This document shows positions 38,035 through 49,437 of a DNA stretch of 64,000 nucleotides, piece by piece. The stretch is from Paraburkholderia aromaticivorans (GTDB lineage Bacteria; Pseudomonadota; Gammaproteobacteria; Burkholderiales; Burkholderiaceae): assembly GCF_002278075.1 (NCBI RefSeq), contig NZ_CP022989.1, positions 186,001 to 250,000 on the forward strand, given 5' to 3'. How positions within the stretch are numbered: the stretch's first letter is position 1; each line of letters starts with the position of its first letter. Under the pieces are notes generated by a model. The model searched no databases, was not told where the DNA came from, and saw nothing but the letters and a program-made list of their open reading frames with translations. Made by a program: the position numbers and the translations under genes.

Positions 38035-39351
38035 ATGGCACAAGATCCACTCGCCGGCGACGCCGGTTCCACCTACGCACCGCTCACGCCGGTGCCCGAC
38101 GCGCGCCGCGCGTTTCGCACCGGCGACGCGTTCGCGCTCTGGTTCTCGCTCGGCATCGGGCTGCTGGTCGCGCAAGCGGGCGCGCTGCTGGTGCCGGGCC
38201 TGTCGCTGCCGCATGCGCTGCTCGCCATCGTGATCGGCAGCGTGATCGGCGTGGTGCTACTGGCGCTGGCCGGCGTGATCGGCACGGATACGGGGCTCGC
38301 GGCGATGTCGTCGCTGCGGCCGACGCTCGGCGTGCGTGGCGCGTCGGTGCCCGCCGTGCTGAACGCGGTGCAACTGGTCGGCTGGGGCTCGTTCGAAGTG
38401 ATCGTGATGCGCGATTCCGCCGACGCCCTCGCCAAGCAGGCCTTCGGTCTCTCCATGCCGCTCATCTGGACCGTGATCTTCGGCTTGCTCGCGACGCTGC
38501 TGGCAATCAGCGGCCCGCTCTCGTTCGTGCGGCGCTTTCTGCGCAGGTGGGGCATCTGGCTGCTGCTCGCGGGCGCGGCGTGGCTCACGTGGAATCTGCT
38601 GGCGAAACACGATCTGGCTGCGCTGATGCAGCGCCCGGGTACGGGCGAGATGTCGTTCGGCGGCGCCATCGATCTGGTGGTCGCCATGCCGCTGTCATGG
38701 CTGCCGCTGATCGCCGACTACACGCGCTTCGGCCGGCGTGCCGGTGAGACGTTCCGTGGCACGCTGCTCGGCTACGGCATCGCCAATATCTGGTTTTATG
38801 CGCTCGGCGCGGTCTACGGCCTCGCGGCAGGCGGCGGCGACGCGCTGCTCACGGGCGCGCTGGCGCAAGCCGGCGGCGGCCTCGCGTTGCTGTTGATCCT
38901 GATCGACGAAATCGACAACGCCTTCGCCGACATTCACTCCGCCGCGGTGTCGACCGGCACGTTCTGGACGCGCGGCAGCGTGCCCCTCCTGTCGGCGGCG
39001 TTCGGCGCGCTGTGCACGTTGATCGCCCTGCTCGTGCCGATGGCGAAGTACCAGAACTTCCTGCTGCTGATCGGCTCGGTGTTCGCGCCGCTGTTCGGCG
39101 TGGTGCTGGTGGATCACTTCATCGTGCGCAAGCGCCGTATCGAAGCGGCCTTGCTCGCCGACGTGCGCGGCCGTTACGGCTTCTCGGGCGGCTGGCATCT
39201 GAGCGCCTTCCTTGCGTGGGCCATCGGCATCGCCGCGTATCAGGCGATCAATCAATGGCTGCCGAATCTCGGCGCGACCTTGCCCGCGCTGGTGATCGGC
39301 GCGGTGTGCTATCTGGCCTTCGTGTCGACGCGCAAGACCGCGTATGCCTGA
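38035..39351 (+). CDS. NCS1 family cytosine/purine/HMP-type permease
   Basis: A 438-aa inner-membrane protein with about 12 helices. The N-terminus (DAFALWFSLGIGLLVAQAG) and the first-helix pattern match the NCS1 nucleobase:cation symporters. WLPLIADYTRFGRRAGETFRG is the conserved mid-protein loop. It is closest in look to the CytX-type (hydroxymethylpyrimidine) group, but without a thiamine riboswitch. It is convergent with a guanidino-ureohydrolase, so uptake of a guanidino compound is another option. The substrate is undecided. Confidence 0.85.
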   Translation: MAQDPLAGDAGSTYAPLTPVPDARRAFRTGDAFALWFSLGIGLLVAQAGALLVPGLSLPHALLAIVIGSVIGVVLLALAGVIGTDTGLAAMSSLRPTLGVRGASVPAVLNAVQLVGWGSFEVIVMRDSADALAKQAFGLSMPLIWTVIFGLLATLLAISGPLSFVRRFLRRWGIWLLLAGAAWLTWNLLAKHDLAALMQRPGTGEMSFGGAIDLVVAMPLSWLPLIADYTRFGRRAGETFRGTLLGYGIANIWFYALGAVYGLAAGGGDALLTGALAQAGGGLALLLILIDEIDNAFADIHSAAVSTGTFWTRGSVPLLSAAFGALCTLIALLVPMAKYQNFLLLIGSVFAPLFGVVLVDHFIVRKRRIEAALLADVRGRYGFSGGWHLSAFLAWAIGIAAYQAINQWLPNLGATLPALVIGAVCYLAFVSTRKTAYA

Positions 39352-39383
39352 GGCTTGAGGCGCGCCACGCACCCAGAAACGCG

Positions 39384-39411
39384 AAAAGGCCTGCAATTGC
39401 AGGCCTTTTTC
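39384..39411. terminator. Bidirectional terminator between the permease and ureohydrolase genes
   Basis: A 26-base perfect palindrome (39384-39409, AAAAGGCCTGC...) with A-run before and T-run after, so it works on both strands for the two convergent genes. Confidence 0.9.
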
Positions 39412-39428
39412 TCGTCGCTCACATCGCT

Positions 39429-40418
39429 TCAGCGCGTGGATGCCCGATACTCGACGCCCGGCAACACGCACAGCAATTCGAACGCCAGATTCGCGCCGAG
39501 CAGCGCGGTCGTGCCGAACGGGTCGTACGGTGGCGCGACTTCCACCAGATCGCAGCCGACGATATTCAGCCCACGCGAGCCGCGAATGATTTCCAGCGCC
39601 TGCGGCACCGTCAGACCGGCGATTTCCGGCGTGCCCGTGCCCGGCGCAAAAGCCGGATCGATCCCGTCGATGTCGAACGTGATATAGACCGGGCCGTCGC
39701 CCATGCGCTCGCGCACACGCGCCATCAGCGGCGCGAGCGACTGGTTCCAGCAGGCCTCGGCCTGCACGACTTCGAAGCCCTGATCGCGGCACCAGTCGAA
39801 GTCTTCCGCCGCGTAGCCCGTGCCGCGCAAACCGATCTGCACGACCCGCTCGCAATCGAGCAAGCCCTCTTCCACCGCGCGGCGGAACGGCGTGCCGTGC
39901 GCGATCTTCTCGCCCATCATCGTGTCGTTGACGTCGGCGTGCGCGTCCACGTGAATCAGGCCGACCTTGCCGTGCTTGCGATGAATCGCGCGCAGGATCG
40001 GCAGCGCGATGGTGTGATCGCCGCCCAGCGTGATCGGCTTGCAATCGTGCTGGAGAATTTCGTCGTACGCGGTTTCGATGCGCTTGATCGAGTCGTGCAG
40101 GTTGTACGGATTGATCGCGACGTCGCCGAGATCGGCCACGCGCAGCGAATCGAACGGCGCGGCGCGCGTCGCCATGTTGTACGGGCGCAGCAGCACGGAC
40201 TCGCTGCGGATCTGGCGCGGCCCGAAGCGCGCGCCGGTGCGGTTCGAGGTGCCGAGATCGAACGGCACGCCGACGAAGCAGGCGTCGAACCCTTCGGCCG
40301 AGCCGACGTTCGGCAGCCGCATCATGGTCGCAATGCCGCCGCAGCGGGGCATGGCGTTGCCGGACAGCGGCTGCGGCCGTTCGCCGGCTTCGGGGTGAAT
40401 GAAGGAAGAGGTATTCAT
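39429..40418 (-). CDS. Agmatinase-family ureohydrolase, probably 4-guanidinobutyrase
   Basis: A 329-aa Mn-dependent hydrolase that releases urea from a guanidino compound. Metal-binding motifs are complete: GGDHT, VDAHADVND and FDIDGIDP. The N-terminal GNAMPRCGGIATMMRLP and the long middle segment resemble Pseudomonas GbuA (guanidinobutyrase) more than classical SpeB, and as in Pseudomonas a LysR gene is divergent next door (gbuR-like). Agmatine remains possible as substrate. ATG 40418 is chosen because the family starts just before the Gly-Asn-x-Met-Pro motif. Confidence 0.85.
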   Translation of the reverse strand: MNTSSFIHPEAGERPQPLSGNAMPRCGGIATMMRLPNVGSAEGFDACFVGVPFDLGTSNRTGARFGPRQIRSESVLLRPYNMATRAAPFDSLRVADLGDVAINPYNLHDSIKRIETAYDEILQHDCKPITLGGDHTIALPILRAIHRKHGKVGLIHVDAHADVNDTMMGEKIAHGTPFRRAVEEGLLDCERVVQIGLRGTGYAAEDFDWCRDQGFEVVQAEACWNQSLAPLMARVRERMGDGPVYITFDIDGIDPAFAPGTGTPEIAGLTVPQALEIIRGSRGLNIVGCDLVEVAPPYDPFGTTALLGANLAFELLCVLPGVEYRASTR

Positions 40419-40587
40419 CGTGTCTCGGCAATGAAAAAGGGCAGCAAGCAAAATCAGGCGGACCGGCCGAGGAGAAGCGTCTGAACCGCACCTTGCCGGG
40501 CGAATCTCGATTCTTGAGCAGTTTCCCAGAAGTTAAAATACCTACGGCACAAACTTCACATTGATTTCCGGCGATGTATTCTGACCC

Positions 40588-41508
40588 ATGTTCTCCCAAC
40601 TCACCGATCTCGACCTGCGGCTGATCCGCGTCTTTCTCGCCATTGTCGACGCGGGCGGCGTGTCGCCGGCCCAGGCAACCCTCAACGTCGGCCAGTCGAC
40701 CATCAGCACACAGCTTGCCACACTCGAAACGCGCCTGGGCTACCGGCTGTGCGAGCGCGGCCGCGGCGGCTTCAGCCTGACCGCGCGCGGCGAGCAGTTC
40801 ATCGACGCCGCCCGCGCGCTGCTGTCGGCCGTCGACACCTTCGGCATGCAGGCGCGCAACGTGGGCCGCAAGCTGGTCGGCACGCTCGATATCGGCATGA
40901 TCGGCCACACGCCGGTGTCGGCGAGCGCGCGCATCAGCGACGCGATCGGCCGGTTCCGGGCGCGCGATCAGTCGGTGCGGTTCTCGATCCTGGTGCGCTC
41001 GCCCGGTGAACTCGAAGAATTGCTGCTCAATGGGCGGATTCAGATCGGCATCGGCTATTTCTGGCACCGCGTGCCGTCGCTCGAATACACCGAGGTGTTC
41101 GCGGAAGATCAGTTCGCCTATTGCGCGAAGGGGCATCCGCTGTTTGTTCAGGCGGGCGACGTGCCGCCCGCCGAGGCCGCGCAGCATGAATGGGCGTGGC
41201 GCAGTTATCCGCTGCCCGAAGCCGAAAGCTCGACCACGCCGCACAACGTCACCGCCGTCGCGGACAACATGGAAGCGGTCGCGATGCTCGTGCTCTCGGG
41301 GCATCATCTCGGCTACTTGCCCGGGCATTTCGCGGCGCCGTTCGTCAAGCAGGGGTTGCTCGCGGCGCTGAATCCGGCGCAGATGCGCTACCGCGTCGCG
41401 TTTCATATGGTCACGCGCGCGCGGCAGCATCGCACGGATATCGTCGAGGCGTTTATCGACGATATGAAGGCTGCGCATCCCGTGCAGGTTTTGCAGGCAG
41501 ATGAGTAG
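40588..41508 (+). CDS. LysR-family regulator, probable regulator of the ureohydrolase
   Basis: A 306-aa protein. The winged helix-turn-helix is in residues about 8-67 (LRLIRVFLAIVDAGGVSPAQ, then GQSTISTQLATLETRLGYRL). An effector-binding domain follows from about 95. It is divergent from the guanidino-ureohydrolase gene with a 169-base gap, the standard arrangement of a LysR regulator and its target. Induction by a guanidino compound is inferred from the Pseudomonas gbuR parallel. Confidence 0.88.
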   Translation: MFSQLTDLDLRLIRVFLAIVDAGGVSPAQATLNVGQSTISTQLATLETRLGYRLCERGRGGFSLTARGEQFIDAARALLSAVDTFGMQARNVGRKLVGTLDIGMIGHTPVSASARISDAIGRFRARDQSVRFSILVRSPGELEELLLNGRIQIGIGYFWHRVPSLEYTEVFAEDQFAYCAKGHPLFVQAGDVPPAEAAQHEWAWRSYPLPEAESSTTPHNVTAVADNMEAVAMLVLSGHHLGYLPGHFAAPFVKQGLLAALNPAQMRYRVAFHMVTRARQHRTDIVEAFIDDMKAAHPVQVLQADE

Positions 41509-41530
41509 CGGCTACGCTAGCGGCGCGCGA

Positions 41531-41562
41531 TGAAAAAAAAGCCGCGCACGGTGCGCGGCTTT
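41531..41562 (-). terminator. Rho-independent terminator of lolA
   Basis: A 10-bp stem (41538-41547 with 41553-41562, loop ACGGT) followed on the minus strand by an uninterrupted T-run (complement of the A-run 41533-41540). On the plus strand it may also end the LysR transcript. Confidence 0.9.
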
Positions 41563-41591
41563 CTGCTCATCGCTCGCCGCCCGCGGGCGGT

Positions 41592-42326
41592 TTATTCGTT
41601 GATCACGTCCGCGCCCTTCGGCACCGTGAACTTGAACGCGTCGGCCGGCAGCGGCGGGTTCTTCTGAATGTTCGAGAAGGTCAACAGCGTGACGTTGCCG
41701 AACACGTCGTGCAGTTCCATGGCTTCCAGATTGCCGTCCTTGAAGCCGATGCCCACGCGCTGGAACTGCGTGTCTTTCGCCTTCGGCGTCAGTTCGAGCC
41801 AGTCGATGCCGGCCTTCACGCCCGCGTCGCGCAGCGTGAAGTTCTTGTCGAGATCGTTGCTGCCGAACAGGATCGCCGCCGGGCTCGCGCCGAGCGCGCC
41901 GCCGAGACTGCGCACCGTCACCTGATTCAGATCCTTGTCGTACACGAAGAGCTTGTCGCCGTCCGCTTGCAGCAGTTGGGCATAGGGCTTCTCGTATTGC
42001 CAGATGAACTTGCCGGGACGCGCGAACGTGAAGGTGCCGCTCGACGTGCCGGTCTTGCCGGTGCCCGTGGTGGACAGCGTGCCGCTCGCGCCCTGCGCCT
42101 TGCTCGGCGCCCGCACTTCCTGCTGCACGAACGTGCCGCGCGCCGAATGCACTTGCGAAACGAACGCTTTCAGTTGCTCGGTGCCGCTCGCGAACGCCTG
42201 CGATGCGAAGAGCACCGTTGCGCCGATCGCCACACTGCCCACGCTACGTACGAGCGTCCGGGCGAGCTGGCCGAAACGGCCGGATTGAGCATTCTCTCGA
42301 GCGTGCTGCTGCGCGAATCGCTGCAT
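41592..42326 (-). CDS. lolA: Outer-membrane lipoprotein carrier protein LolA
   Basis: A 244-aa periplasmic chaperone that takes lipoproteins from LolCDE to LolB. The signal peptide is long (about 47 residues) with the hydrophobic core [15 protein letters not shown]. The mature part has [29 protein letters not shown] and the aromatic-lined hydrophobic barrel strands of the family. AGGGAGA stands nine bases before ATG 42326. It follows ftsK on the same strand, a conserved neighbourhood. Confidence 0.93.
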   Translation of the reverse strand: MQRFAQQHARENAQSGRFGQLARTLVRSVGSVAIGATVLFASQAFASGTEQLKAFVSQVHSARGTFVQQEVRAPSKAQGASGTLSTTGTGKTGTSSGTFTFARPGKFIWQYEKPYAQLLQADGDKLFVYDKDLNQVTVRSLGGALGASPAAILFGSNDLDKNFTLRDAGVKAGIDWLELTPKAKDTQFQRVGIGFKDGNLEAMELHDVFGNVTLLTFSNIQKNPPLPADAFKFTVPKGADVINE

Positions 42327-42631
42327 ATGGTTTTCTCCCTTGATTGAATTCGTTGAGCGGCCGTGACCGCCGGCGCATGGGCGAAGCTTGTGCGCCCCCG
42401 TGGCGGTGGGTGCCGCGCGCGAAGCCCGGTGGCCCGCGTTCGGCAGGCCCGTGCCTGCCTGCGATACCAGCTTAGGCGATCAGCCTTAAACGAGCCTTAG
42501 AGAGTCGGCCGGCGCCGCAAAGCGCCAATCTGCCGGTTGCTCCCTGCGCTGAGCCGGGGTAGCGACGCGCCTCGACTTCGCAACCGACGGCACACTTGCC
42601 GCCGCGCCGCAAAACACCGAGGTCGTTCGCT
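42327..42631 (-). other. Gap between ftsK and lolA
   Basis: About 305 bases. Apart from the lolA ribosome site no promoter, terminator or gene is recognised. Confidence 0.35.
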
Positions 42632-44947
42632 CTATTCCGCTTCCCGCGCCGGCGCGAGAATTTCGCGATTGCCGTTCGACGACATGGCCGATACCACGCC
42701 CGAGTTCTCCATCTGCTCGAGCAGGCGCGCCGCACGGTTATAGCCGATGCGCAAATGCCGCTGCACCAGCGAGATCGACGCACGGCGGTTCTTCAACACG
42801 ACGTCGACCGCCTGGTCGTATAACGGGTCGGACTCGCCGTCGCCCGATCCGGTTCCCCCCGCGCCCGCCGAGCCTTCGTCGCCCTCGCCCGTCACGCCGC
42901 CTTCGAGAATGCCTTCGATGTAGTTCGGCTCGCCCTGTTCCTTGAGCTTGTCGACCACGCGATGCACTTCCTCGTCCGATACGAACGCGCCGTGCACGCG
43001 CACCGGCAAGCCGCTGCCCGGCGGCAGATACAGCATGTCGCCCATGCCGAGCAGCGATTCCGCGCCCTGCTGGTCGAGAATGGTGCGCGAGTCGATCTTC
43101 GAGGACACCTGGAAGGCCATCCGCGTCGGCACGTTGGCCTTGATGAGACCCGTGATCACGTCCACCGACGGACGCTGCGTGGCCAGAATCAGGTGGATGC
43201 CGGCCGCGCGCGCCTTCTGCGCGATCCGCGCAATCAATTCTTCGACCTTCTTGCCGACCACCATCATCAGGTCGGCCAGTTCGTCGATCACCACCACGAT
43301 ATTCGGCAGGCGCGTGAGCGGCTCCGGATCGTCCGGCGTGAGGCTGAACGGATTCGGCAGCTTTTCTTCGCGTTTGGCGGCTTCGTCGATCTTGTTGTTG
43401 TAGCCGGCGAGGTTGCGCACGCCGAGCTTGCTCATCAGCTTGTAGCGGCGCTCCATTTCGGCGACCGCCCAGTTCAGCGCGTGACCGGCCTGGCGCATAT
43501 CCGTCACCACCGGACACAGCAGATGCGGAATGCCTTCGTACACGCTCATTTCCAGCATCTTCGGATCGATCAGGATCATGCGGACCTGGTCGGCGCTCGC
43601 CTTGTAGAGCAGCGAGAGGATCATCGCGTTGATGCCCACCGACTTGCCCGAACCGGTCGTACCGGCCACCAGCAAGTGCGGCATCTTCGCGAGGTCGGCG
43701 CACACCGGCTTGCCGCCGATGTCTTTACCCAGGCCCATGGTCAGCGGCGACGCGGCGTCCGCATACACCGCCGAGCCGAGAATCTCCGAGAGACTCACGG
43801 TCTGACGGCGCTGGTTCGGCAGCTCCAGCGCCATGAAATTCTTGCCCGGAATCGTTTCGACCACGCGGATCGACACGAGCGAAAGCGAACGCGCGAGGTC
43901 CTTGGCGAGACCGACGATCTGGCTGCCCTTCACGCCCGTGGCCGGCTCGATTTCATAGCGCGTGACGACCGGGCCGGGATACGCCGCGACCACGCTGACT
44001 TCGACGCCGAAGTCCTTGAGTTTTTTCTCGATCAGACGCGAGGTGAATTCCAGCGTATCCGCGGAGATGGTTTCCTGCGCGGCGGGCGCGGCGTCGAGCA
44101 ACGAAATGGGCGGCAGGGTGGAATCGCCCGGCAGGTCCGTGAAGAGCGGCACTTGCCGCTCCTTCTCGACGCGCTCCGACTTGGCCGGCGTGACGACCGG
44201 CGGCACGATCATGACCGGCTCGTGTTCCTCGATCCGCACGCGGCCCTTCTCGACCTTGCCCTCGCGCTTGACCGCAGCCGCTTCGCCCAGCTTGCGGTCG
44301 CGGCCGGCCTCACGGCGCAGCTTGGCAAACGTCACCGCGGAAATGATCGATTCGCCGACCTTCTCCGACACCGACAGCCAGGAAAAACGGAAATACAGCG
44401 ACAGGCCGATGCCGAGCACGATCAGCAGCGCCAGCGTGCCGCCCGTGAAGCCGAACGCGTGAGATACGCCACGCGCCACGGCCTCGCCGATCACGCCGCC
44501 CGGCGCGCGCGGCAACTGCACTTTCAGCGACCACATGCGCAACGCCTCGATGCCGTCGCACGCCAGCAGCACGAGCATGAAAGCGAACGCGTCGGCGAGC
44601 CAGCTCACGTCGCGCGGCGCGTCTTCCTGCAGTTCCTCGTGACGAGTGATGCGCCTGTAGTTCGCGGAGATATGGCGGCCGAGCAGCACGATCCACCAAT
44701 AGGCGGACAGGCCGAACAGCAGCAGCAGGATGTCGGAGGTCCACGCGCCGACGCGGCCCGCCCAGTTGGCGATATGGTCGACCTGCGCGGCATGGGTCCA
44801 GCTCGGATCGCGCCGGCTGTAGCTGACGAGCGCCATGAGCAGGAAAACGCCGAGCGCCACCTGCAGGATCCAGCGGATTTCGGTGAAAAGGCGCGACATG
44901 CGGTGCGGCAATGCCTGCGCGCTCGCGGAATAGGGAGCTTTTGCCAT
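42632..44947 (-). CDS. ftsK: DNA translocase FtsK
   Basis: A 771-aa protein that pumps chromosome ends through the septum toward dif. The N-terminal part has four to five transmembrane helices (about residues 25-220), then a short linker (about 220-300). The RecA-like motor has Walker [14 protein letters not shown] and Walker [13 protein letters not shown]. The C-terminal gamma winged helix ([20 protein letters not shown], then [20 protein letters not shown]) reads KOPS. The linker is much shorter than in E. coli, normal for beta-proteobacteria. It diverges from trxB. Confidence 0.97.
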   Translation of the reverse strand: MAKAPYSASAQALPHRMSRLFTEIRWILQVALGVFLLMALVSYSRRDPSWTHAAQVDHIANWAGRVGAWTSDILLLLFGLSAYWWIVLLGRHISANYRRITRHEELQEDAPRDVSWLADAFAFMLVLLACDGIEALRMWSLKVQLPRAPGGVIGEAVARGVSHAFGFTGGTLALLIVLGIGLSLYFRFSWLSVSEKVGESIISAVTFAKLRREAGRDRKLGEAAAVKREGKVEKGRVRIEEHEPVMIVPPVVTPAKSERVEKERQVPLFTDLPGDSTLPPISLLDAAPAAQETISADTLEFTSRLIEKKLKDFGVEVSVVAAYPGPVVTRYEIEPATGVKGSQIVGLAKDLARSLSLVSIRVVETIPGKNFMALELPNQRRQTVSLSEILGSAVYADAASPLTMGLGKDIGGKPVCADLAKMPHLLVAGTTGSGKSVGINAMILSLLYKASADQVRMILIDPKMLEMSVYEGIPHLLCPVVTDMRQAGHALNWAVAEMERRYKLMSKLGVRNLAGYNNKIDEAAKREEKLPNPFSLTPDDPEPLTRLPNIVVVIDELADLMMVVGKKVEELIARIAQKARAAGIHLILATQRPSVDVITGLIKANVPTRMAFQVSSKIDSRTILDQQGAESLLGMGDMLYLPPGSGLPVRVHGAFVSDEEVHRVVDKLKEQGEPNYIEGILEGGVTGEGDEGSAGAGGTGSGDGESDPLYDQAVDVVLKNRRASISLVQRHLRIGYNRAARLLEQMENSGVVSAMSSNGNREILAPAREAE

Positions 44948-46283
<1,336 letters not shown>

Positions 46284-46370
46284 TCGGCCGCGCCGGTTCG
46301 CGAGCCGGCCCGGATCAGTAGCGCAACGGTAAAATGACGGCTGGGCATGGCCCGGCCGCCTGCTCGAAAG

Positions 46371-46402
46371 AAGGCCGCGGCTGCAAAGCCGGCGGCCTTT
46401 TT
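46371..46402 (+). terminator. Rho-independent terminator of trxB
   Basis: AAGGCCGC (46371-46378) pairs with GCGGCCTT (46392-46399), with an inner GGCT-GCAA-AGCC stem (46379-46390) and a run of five T (46398-46402). Confidence 0.85.
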
Positions 46403-46462
46403 GCATGCCGGTCGCAAGGAAACGTCGCGCGACCGATCCACCTTTCTGCGTGTATTACCGAT

Positions 46463-47221
46463 ATGCCGAAGAATCAGCCCCATCCGAGCGAACCGAAGCG
46501 CGCGCGAGCCGTCGCGCGTCCCGCGCCCGAACCGGCTGCGCCCGCCGTCAAACCGAAGCTCGAACCGGCTGCGGGTCTCGCCGGCCTCGGCGCGTTGCGC
46601 GATGCGCTCAAGGGCGACGCGCAGCGGCGCGAGCGCGAACGGGCGGCCGCCGCGGCCGCGCAGCGTGAAGCGTCGGCGGACGCCGATCTGTTCCGCCGCG
46701 AGATTGGCGCGGTCGCGCCGCTCGCCGTGCCGCCGCGCGCCACGCTGCCGCGCAATCCTCCGCCGCCGCTGCCGGTGCAGACCAGACTCGACGAAGAAGC
46801 CGTGCTGCACGAAGCGATTTCGGACGAGTTCGACCCCGAAGTCCTGCTCGAAACCGATGAGACGCTTTCCTATTGCCGCCCAGGCGTGAGTCAGGAGGTC
46901 GTGCGCAAGCTTCGGCGCGGCGACTGGATCGTGCAGGCGCAGATCGACCTGCACGGCATGCGGCGCGAGGAAGCGCGCGAGGCGCTGGCTGAGTTCATCC
47001 GCGAGTCGGTGAAACGCGGCTTGCGGTGCTTGCGCGTGATTCACGGCAAGGGACTGGGATCGATCGGCAAGGAGCCGGTGTTGAAAGGCAAAGTGCGCGC
47101 ATGGCTCGTGCAGAAGTCCGAGGTCATCGCATTCTGCCAGGCGCGCCCGCACGACGGCGGCGCCGGTGCGGTGGTCGTGCTGCTGCAGCCGGGCGCCGCG
47201 CCCGCTCAAGCCAGGTCCTGA
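46463..47221 (+). CDS. Smr-domain protein
   Basis: A 252-aa protein. Residues about 1-130 are disordered, Ala/Pro/Arg-rich. The C-terminal Smr domain (about 150-245) has the diagnostic IDLHGMRREEAREAL and VIHGKGLGS motifs, associated with nuclease or DNA/RNA-binding activity. It is probably a small MutS-related domain acting alone on nucleic acid; the target is unknown. ATG 46463 is chosen since the longer open frame runs through the trxB terminator. Confidence 0.9.
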   Translation: MPKNQPHPSEPKRARAVARPAPEPAAPAVKPKLEPAAGLAGLGALRDALKGDAQRRERERAAAAAAQREASADADLFRREIGAVAPLAVPPRATLPRNPPPPLPVQTRLDEEAVLHEAISDEFDPEVLLETDETLSYCRPGVSQEVVRKLRRGDWIVQAQIDLHGMRREEAREALAEFIRESVKRGLRCLRVIHGKGLGSIGKEPVLKGKVRAWLVQKSEVIAFCQARPHDGGAGAVVVLLQPGAAPAQARS

Positions 47222-47231
47222 CGGAGCCGCG

Positions 47232-47855
47232 GTGATCCATCCGAGACTGACGCTCGCGCTGACCATCATGGAGGCACTGGCGATTTTCGCCTACGCGATT
47301 TCCGGCTTGATCGAGGCCAGAAGCCGTCGGCTCGACGCAGTGGGCACGTTTCTGGTGGCGATCGCCACGGCGTTCGGCGGCGGCACCTTGCGCGACGTGC
47401 TGCTGGAGCGGCGGCCGTTTTACTGGGTCGAGCATCAGACCTATCTGATCGCCATTTTCGTGATGTCGCTGTTCGCGCCGATGCTGTTGAAGATGACCTC
47501 GCGTCTGCTCTCCGAACGGGTTCTACTGGTGGCGGACGCGATCGGCCTTGGCCTCTTCAGCATCGCGGGCACATCCATCGCGCACGACGCGCAAATGCCG
47601 TGGTTCACCTCGGTGCTGATGGGCGTGCTGACGGGGGTTTTCGGCGGCGTGATCCGTGACGTGCTGTGCAACGAGGTGCCGCTGATTCTGCGCGACTCGC
47701 GGCCGTATGCGACCTGTGCTTTCGTCGGCTGCTGGCTGTACGTGCTGCTGGATTACATCGACTTCGACACGGTGTATAGCGTGCTGATCGCCACCGGCTT
47801 TATCCTGCTTGCAAGGCTGGTAACGTTCAGGCTCGATGTACGCTTGCCGCACTAG
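47232..47855 (+). CDS. TRIC-type cation channel (UPF0126) family membrane protein
   Basis: A 207-aa inner-membrane protein with two repeats of three helices. Each repeat carries the glycine-rich signature: AFGGGTLRDVLLERRPF (first) and VFGGVIRDVLCNEVPL (second). These mark the TRIC/YadS family of trimeric cation channels. The start is GTG 47232, supported by GGAG six to seven bases upstream; ATG 47268 is the alternative. It begins 11 bases after the Smr gene, so it is probably co-transcribed. Confidence 0.88.
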   Translation: MIHPRLTLALTIMEALAIFAYAISGLIEARSRRLDAVGTFLVAIATAFGGGTLRDVLLERRPFYWVEHQTYLIAIFVMSLFAPMLLKMTSRLLSERVLLVADAIGLGLFSIAGTSIAHDAQMPWFTSVLMGVLTGVFGGVIRDVLCNEVPLILRDSRPYATCAFVGCWLYVLLDYIDFDTVYSVLIATGFILLARLVTFRLDVRLPH

Positions 47856-47928
47856 CGACTGCCCAGCAAGCTTGCCTGGGATGTGCGGTGTATTGCCGGC
47901 GAATGGGACTCCGCACCGCCGTTCAAAC

Positions 47929-49437
47929 CTACTTGTTGGTGGCCAGCGCGCCCGCGCTCTTCGAGCCGCCGAATAGTGCCGTCAGGTACGCCGAGTTGTT
48001 GTTCATGGTCGCCATCAACGTGTTCAGTGCGGTGAACTGGCTCTGATACTGCTTCGTCAATTGCGCGGCGTAGTCGCTCAGCCTCGTCTGCTGCGCGGTG
48101 ACGCTCTTCAGGTCGGCGTTCAGCGCGGTGTTGCGCGTGTCGATGATGCCGCCCGTCCGCGTGAATTCGGCAATGCTCTTGTTCAGTCTGGCGCCAATGC
48201 CATTGGTCGAATTGAACAACGCTGCAAGCTGGGCCGAACTCGTGTTGAGCGCGCCAGTCAGCTTTGCGCTGTCGACAACCAACGTGCCGTCCGCCGGATC
48301 GCCCTTCAACGTGATTCCGATCTGCCCCAAGGTCACCGTCGAGCTGCCCGTGCCAACGCCGCCGCTGACGATCGACGCCAGCGCGTTCTTGACCGTCAGC
48401 AGCGTCGAGTCGCCAAGCAGCGCGCCGCCCGTCTTCGACGATTTGTCGTACGAAGACAGCTTGTTGATCGTGGTGACGACGGTGTTGTACAGATTGGCGA
48501 AATTCGTGATGGCCGTGTTCTGCGCGGTGGTGTCCGGCGCGATGGTCAGCGTTTGCGGATTGTTGACCGAAGCGCTCGACAGATTCAGCGTGACGCCGGA
48601 AATCGCATCGGTGACGGCATTGTTGGCGCTGCGCGCCGCGATGCCGCCGATGGTGAGCAACGCGTCTTGCGCCGCCTCGCTCTGCCGCCAGGCATTGCCG
48701 GCATTCGACGAGACGATCGTGGACGCCGCGCCGTTCGCGCCGGGCGTCGAGGTCACGCCGAGGCTCGCCAGGCCCGCGTCGTTCTGCACGTTACTGGTGG
48801 CCACGTTGATCGTGTTGGCCGAACCGGTGGCAGCCGAGCGCAACACGAGGTGAGCGCCGCCCGTGCCGGTCACGATCGTCGCCGTGACGCCGGGGTTGTT
48901 GGCCGCTTTGTTGATCGCGCCGGCGATCCCGCTCAATGTGTTGTTGGTGTTGTCGATCGAGACATCCATCGACTTGCCGCCGACCGAGATGGTCAGCGTG
49001 CCGGTGCCCAGTTGCGTGGTCGCGCCGAACGCTGCCGAAGACAGGCTTTGCGACGAGGCGATCTGGGTGACGTCGATCGTATAGCTGCCGGCCACCGCGC
49101 CCGGACCCGCTTTCGGGTCGAGGCCCTTGCCGCTCGCCGTGGCCGCGAAGGTGGACAAGGTGGTTCCGTCCGACAGATTCTTCAGCGCCGCCTGCAGGGC
49201 CGATAACGCCGAAGTCAGCGCGCCGTAGGCGGACAAGGTGGTGTTGTCGCTGGTCTGCCGCGCCTGCAGCGCCGCCGCCTGGCCCGCCGTTTTTGCATTC
49301 ACGAGCGCCGAGACCAGCGTCGCCACGTCCATCGACGAATTGCCGGTCGAACCGCTGATAATGGATTGCGCGGCTTGCTGGACCTGGCTTTGCGCGTTGG
49401 CGGTCGCGCTGTTCACCGACGTTGTGATCGTAGACAT
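47929..49437 (-). CDS. fliD: Flagellar filament cap protein FliD (HAP2)
   Basis: A 502-aa protein that caps the flagellar filament and directs flagellin assembly. The N-terminal coiled coil is preceded by the FliD_N signature around SSMDVATLVSALVNAKTAGQ. The middle has beta-rich D2/D3 segments (TLTISVGGKSMDVSIDNTNN). The C-terminal FliD_C ends with a heptad region (LKSVTAQQTRLSDYAAQLTK) and a Leu-Met-Asn-rich tail. GGGGAG precedes ATG 49437. No other flagellar gene (fliS, fliT, fliC) is in the window, so it stands apart from the main cluster. Confidence 0.93.
   Translation of the reverse strand: MSTITTSVNSATANAQSQVQQAAQSIISGSTGNSSMDVATLVSALVNAKTAGQAAALQARQTSDNTTLSAYGALTSALSALQAALKNLSDGTTLSTFAATASGKGLDPKAGPGAVAGSYTIDVTQIASSQSLSSAAFGATTQLGTGTLTISVGGKSMDVSIDNTNNTLSGIAGAINKAANNPGVTATIVTGTGGAHLVLRSAATGSANTINVATSNVQNDAGLASLGVTSTPGANGAASTIVSSNAGNAWRQSEAAQDALLTIGGIAARSANNAVTDAISGVTLNLSSASVNNPQTLTIAPDTTAQNTAITNFANLYNTVVTTINKLSSYDKSSKTGGALLGDSTLLTVKNALASIVSGGVGTGSSTVTLGQIGITLKGDPADGTLVVDSAKLTGALNTSSAQLAALFNSTNGIGARLNKSIAEFTRTGGIIDTRNTALNADLKSVTAQQTRLSDYAAQLTKQYQSQFTALNTLMATMNNNSAYLTALFGGSKSAGALATNK

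Noticed and set aside
38695..41478. 927-codon minus-strand open frame across four genes
   Set aside because: It overlaps the permease, ureohydrolase and LysR genes in a shadow frame; composition is that of a reverse-complement artefact.
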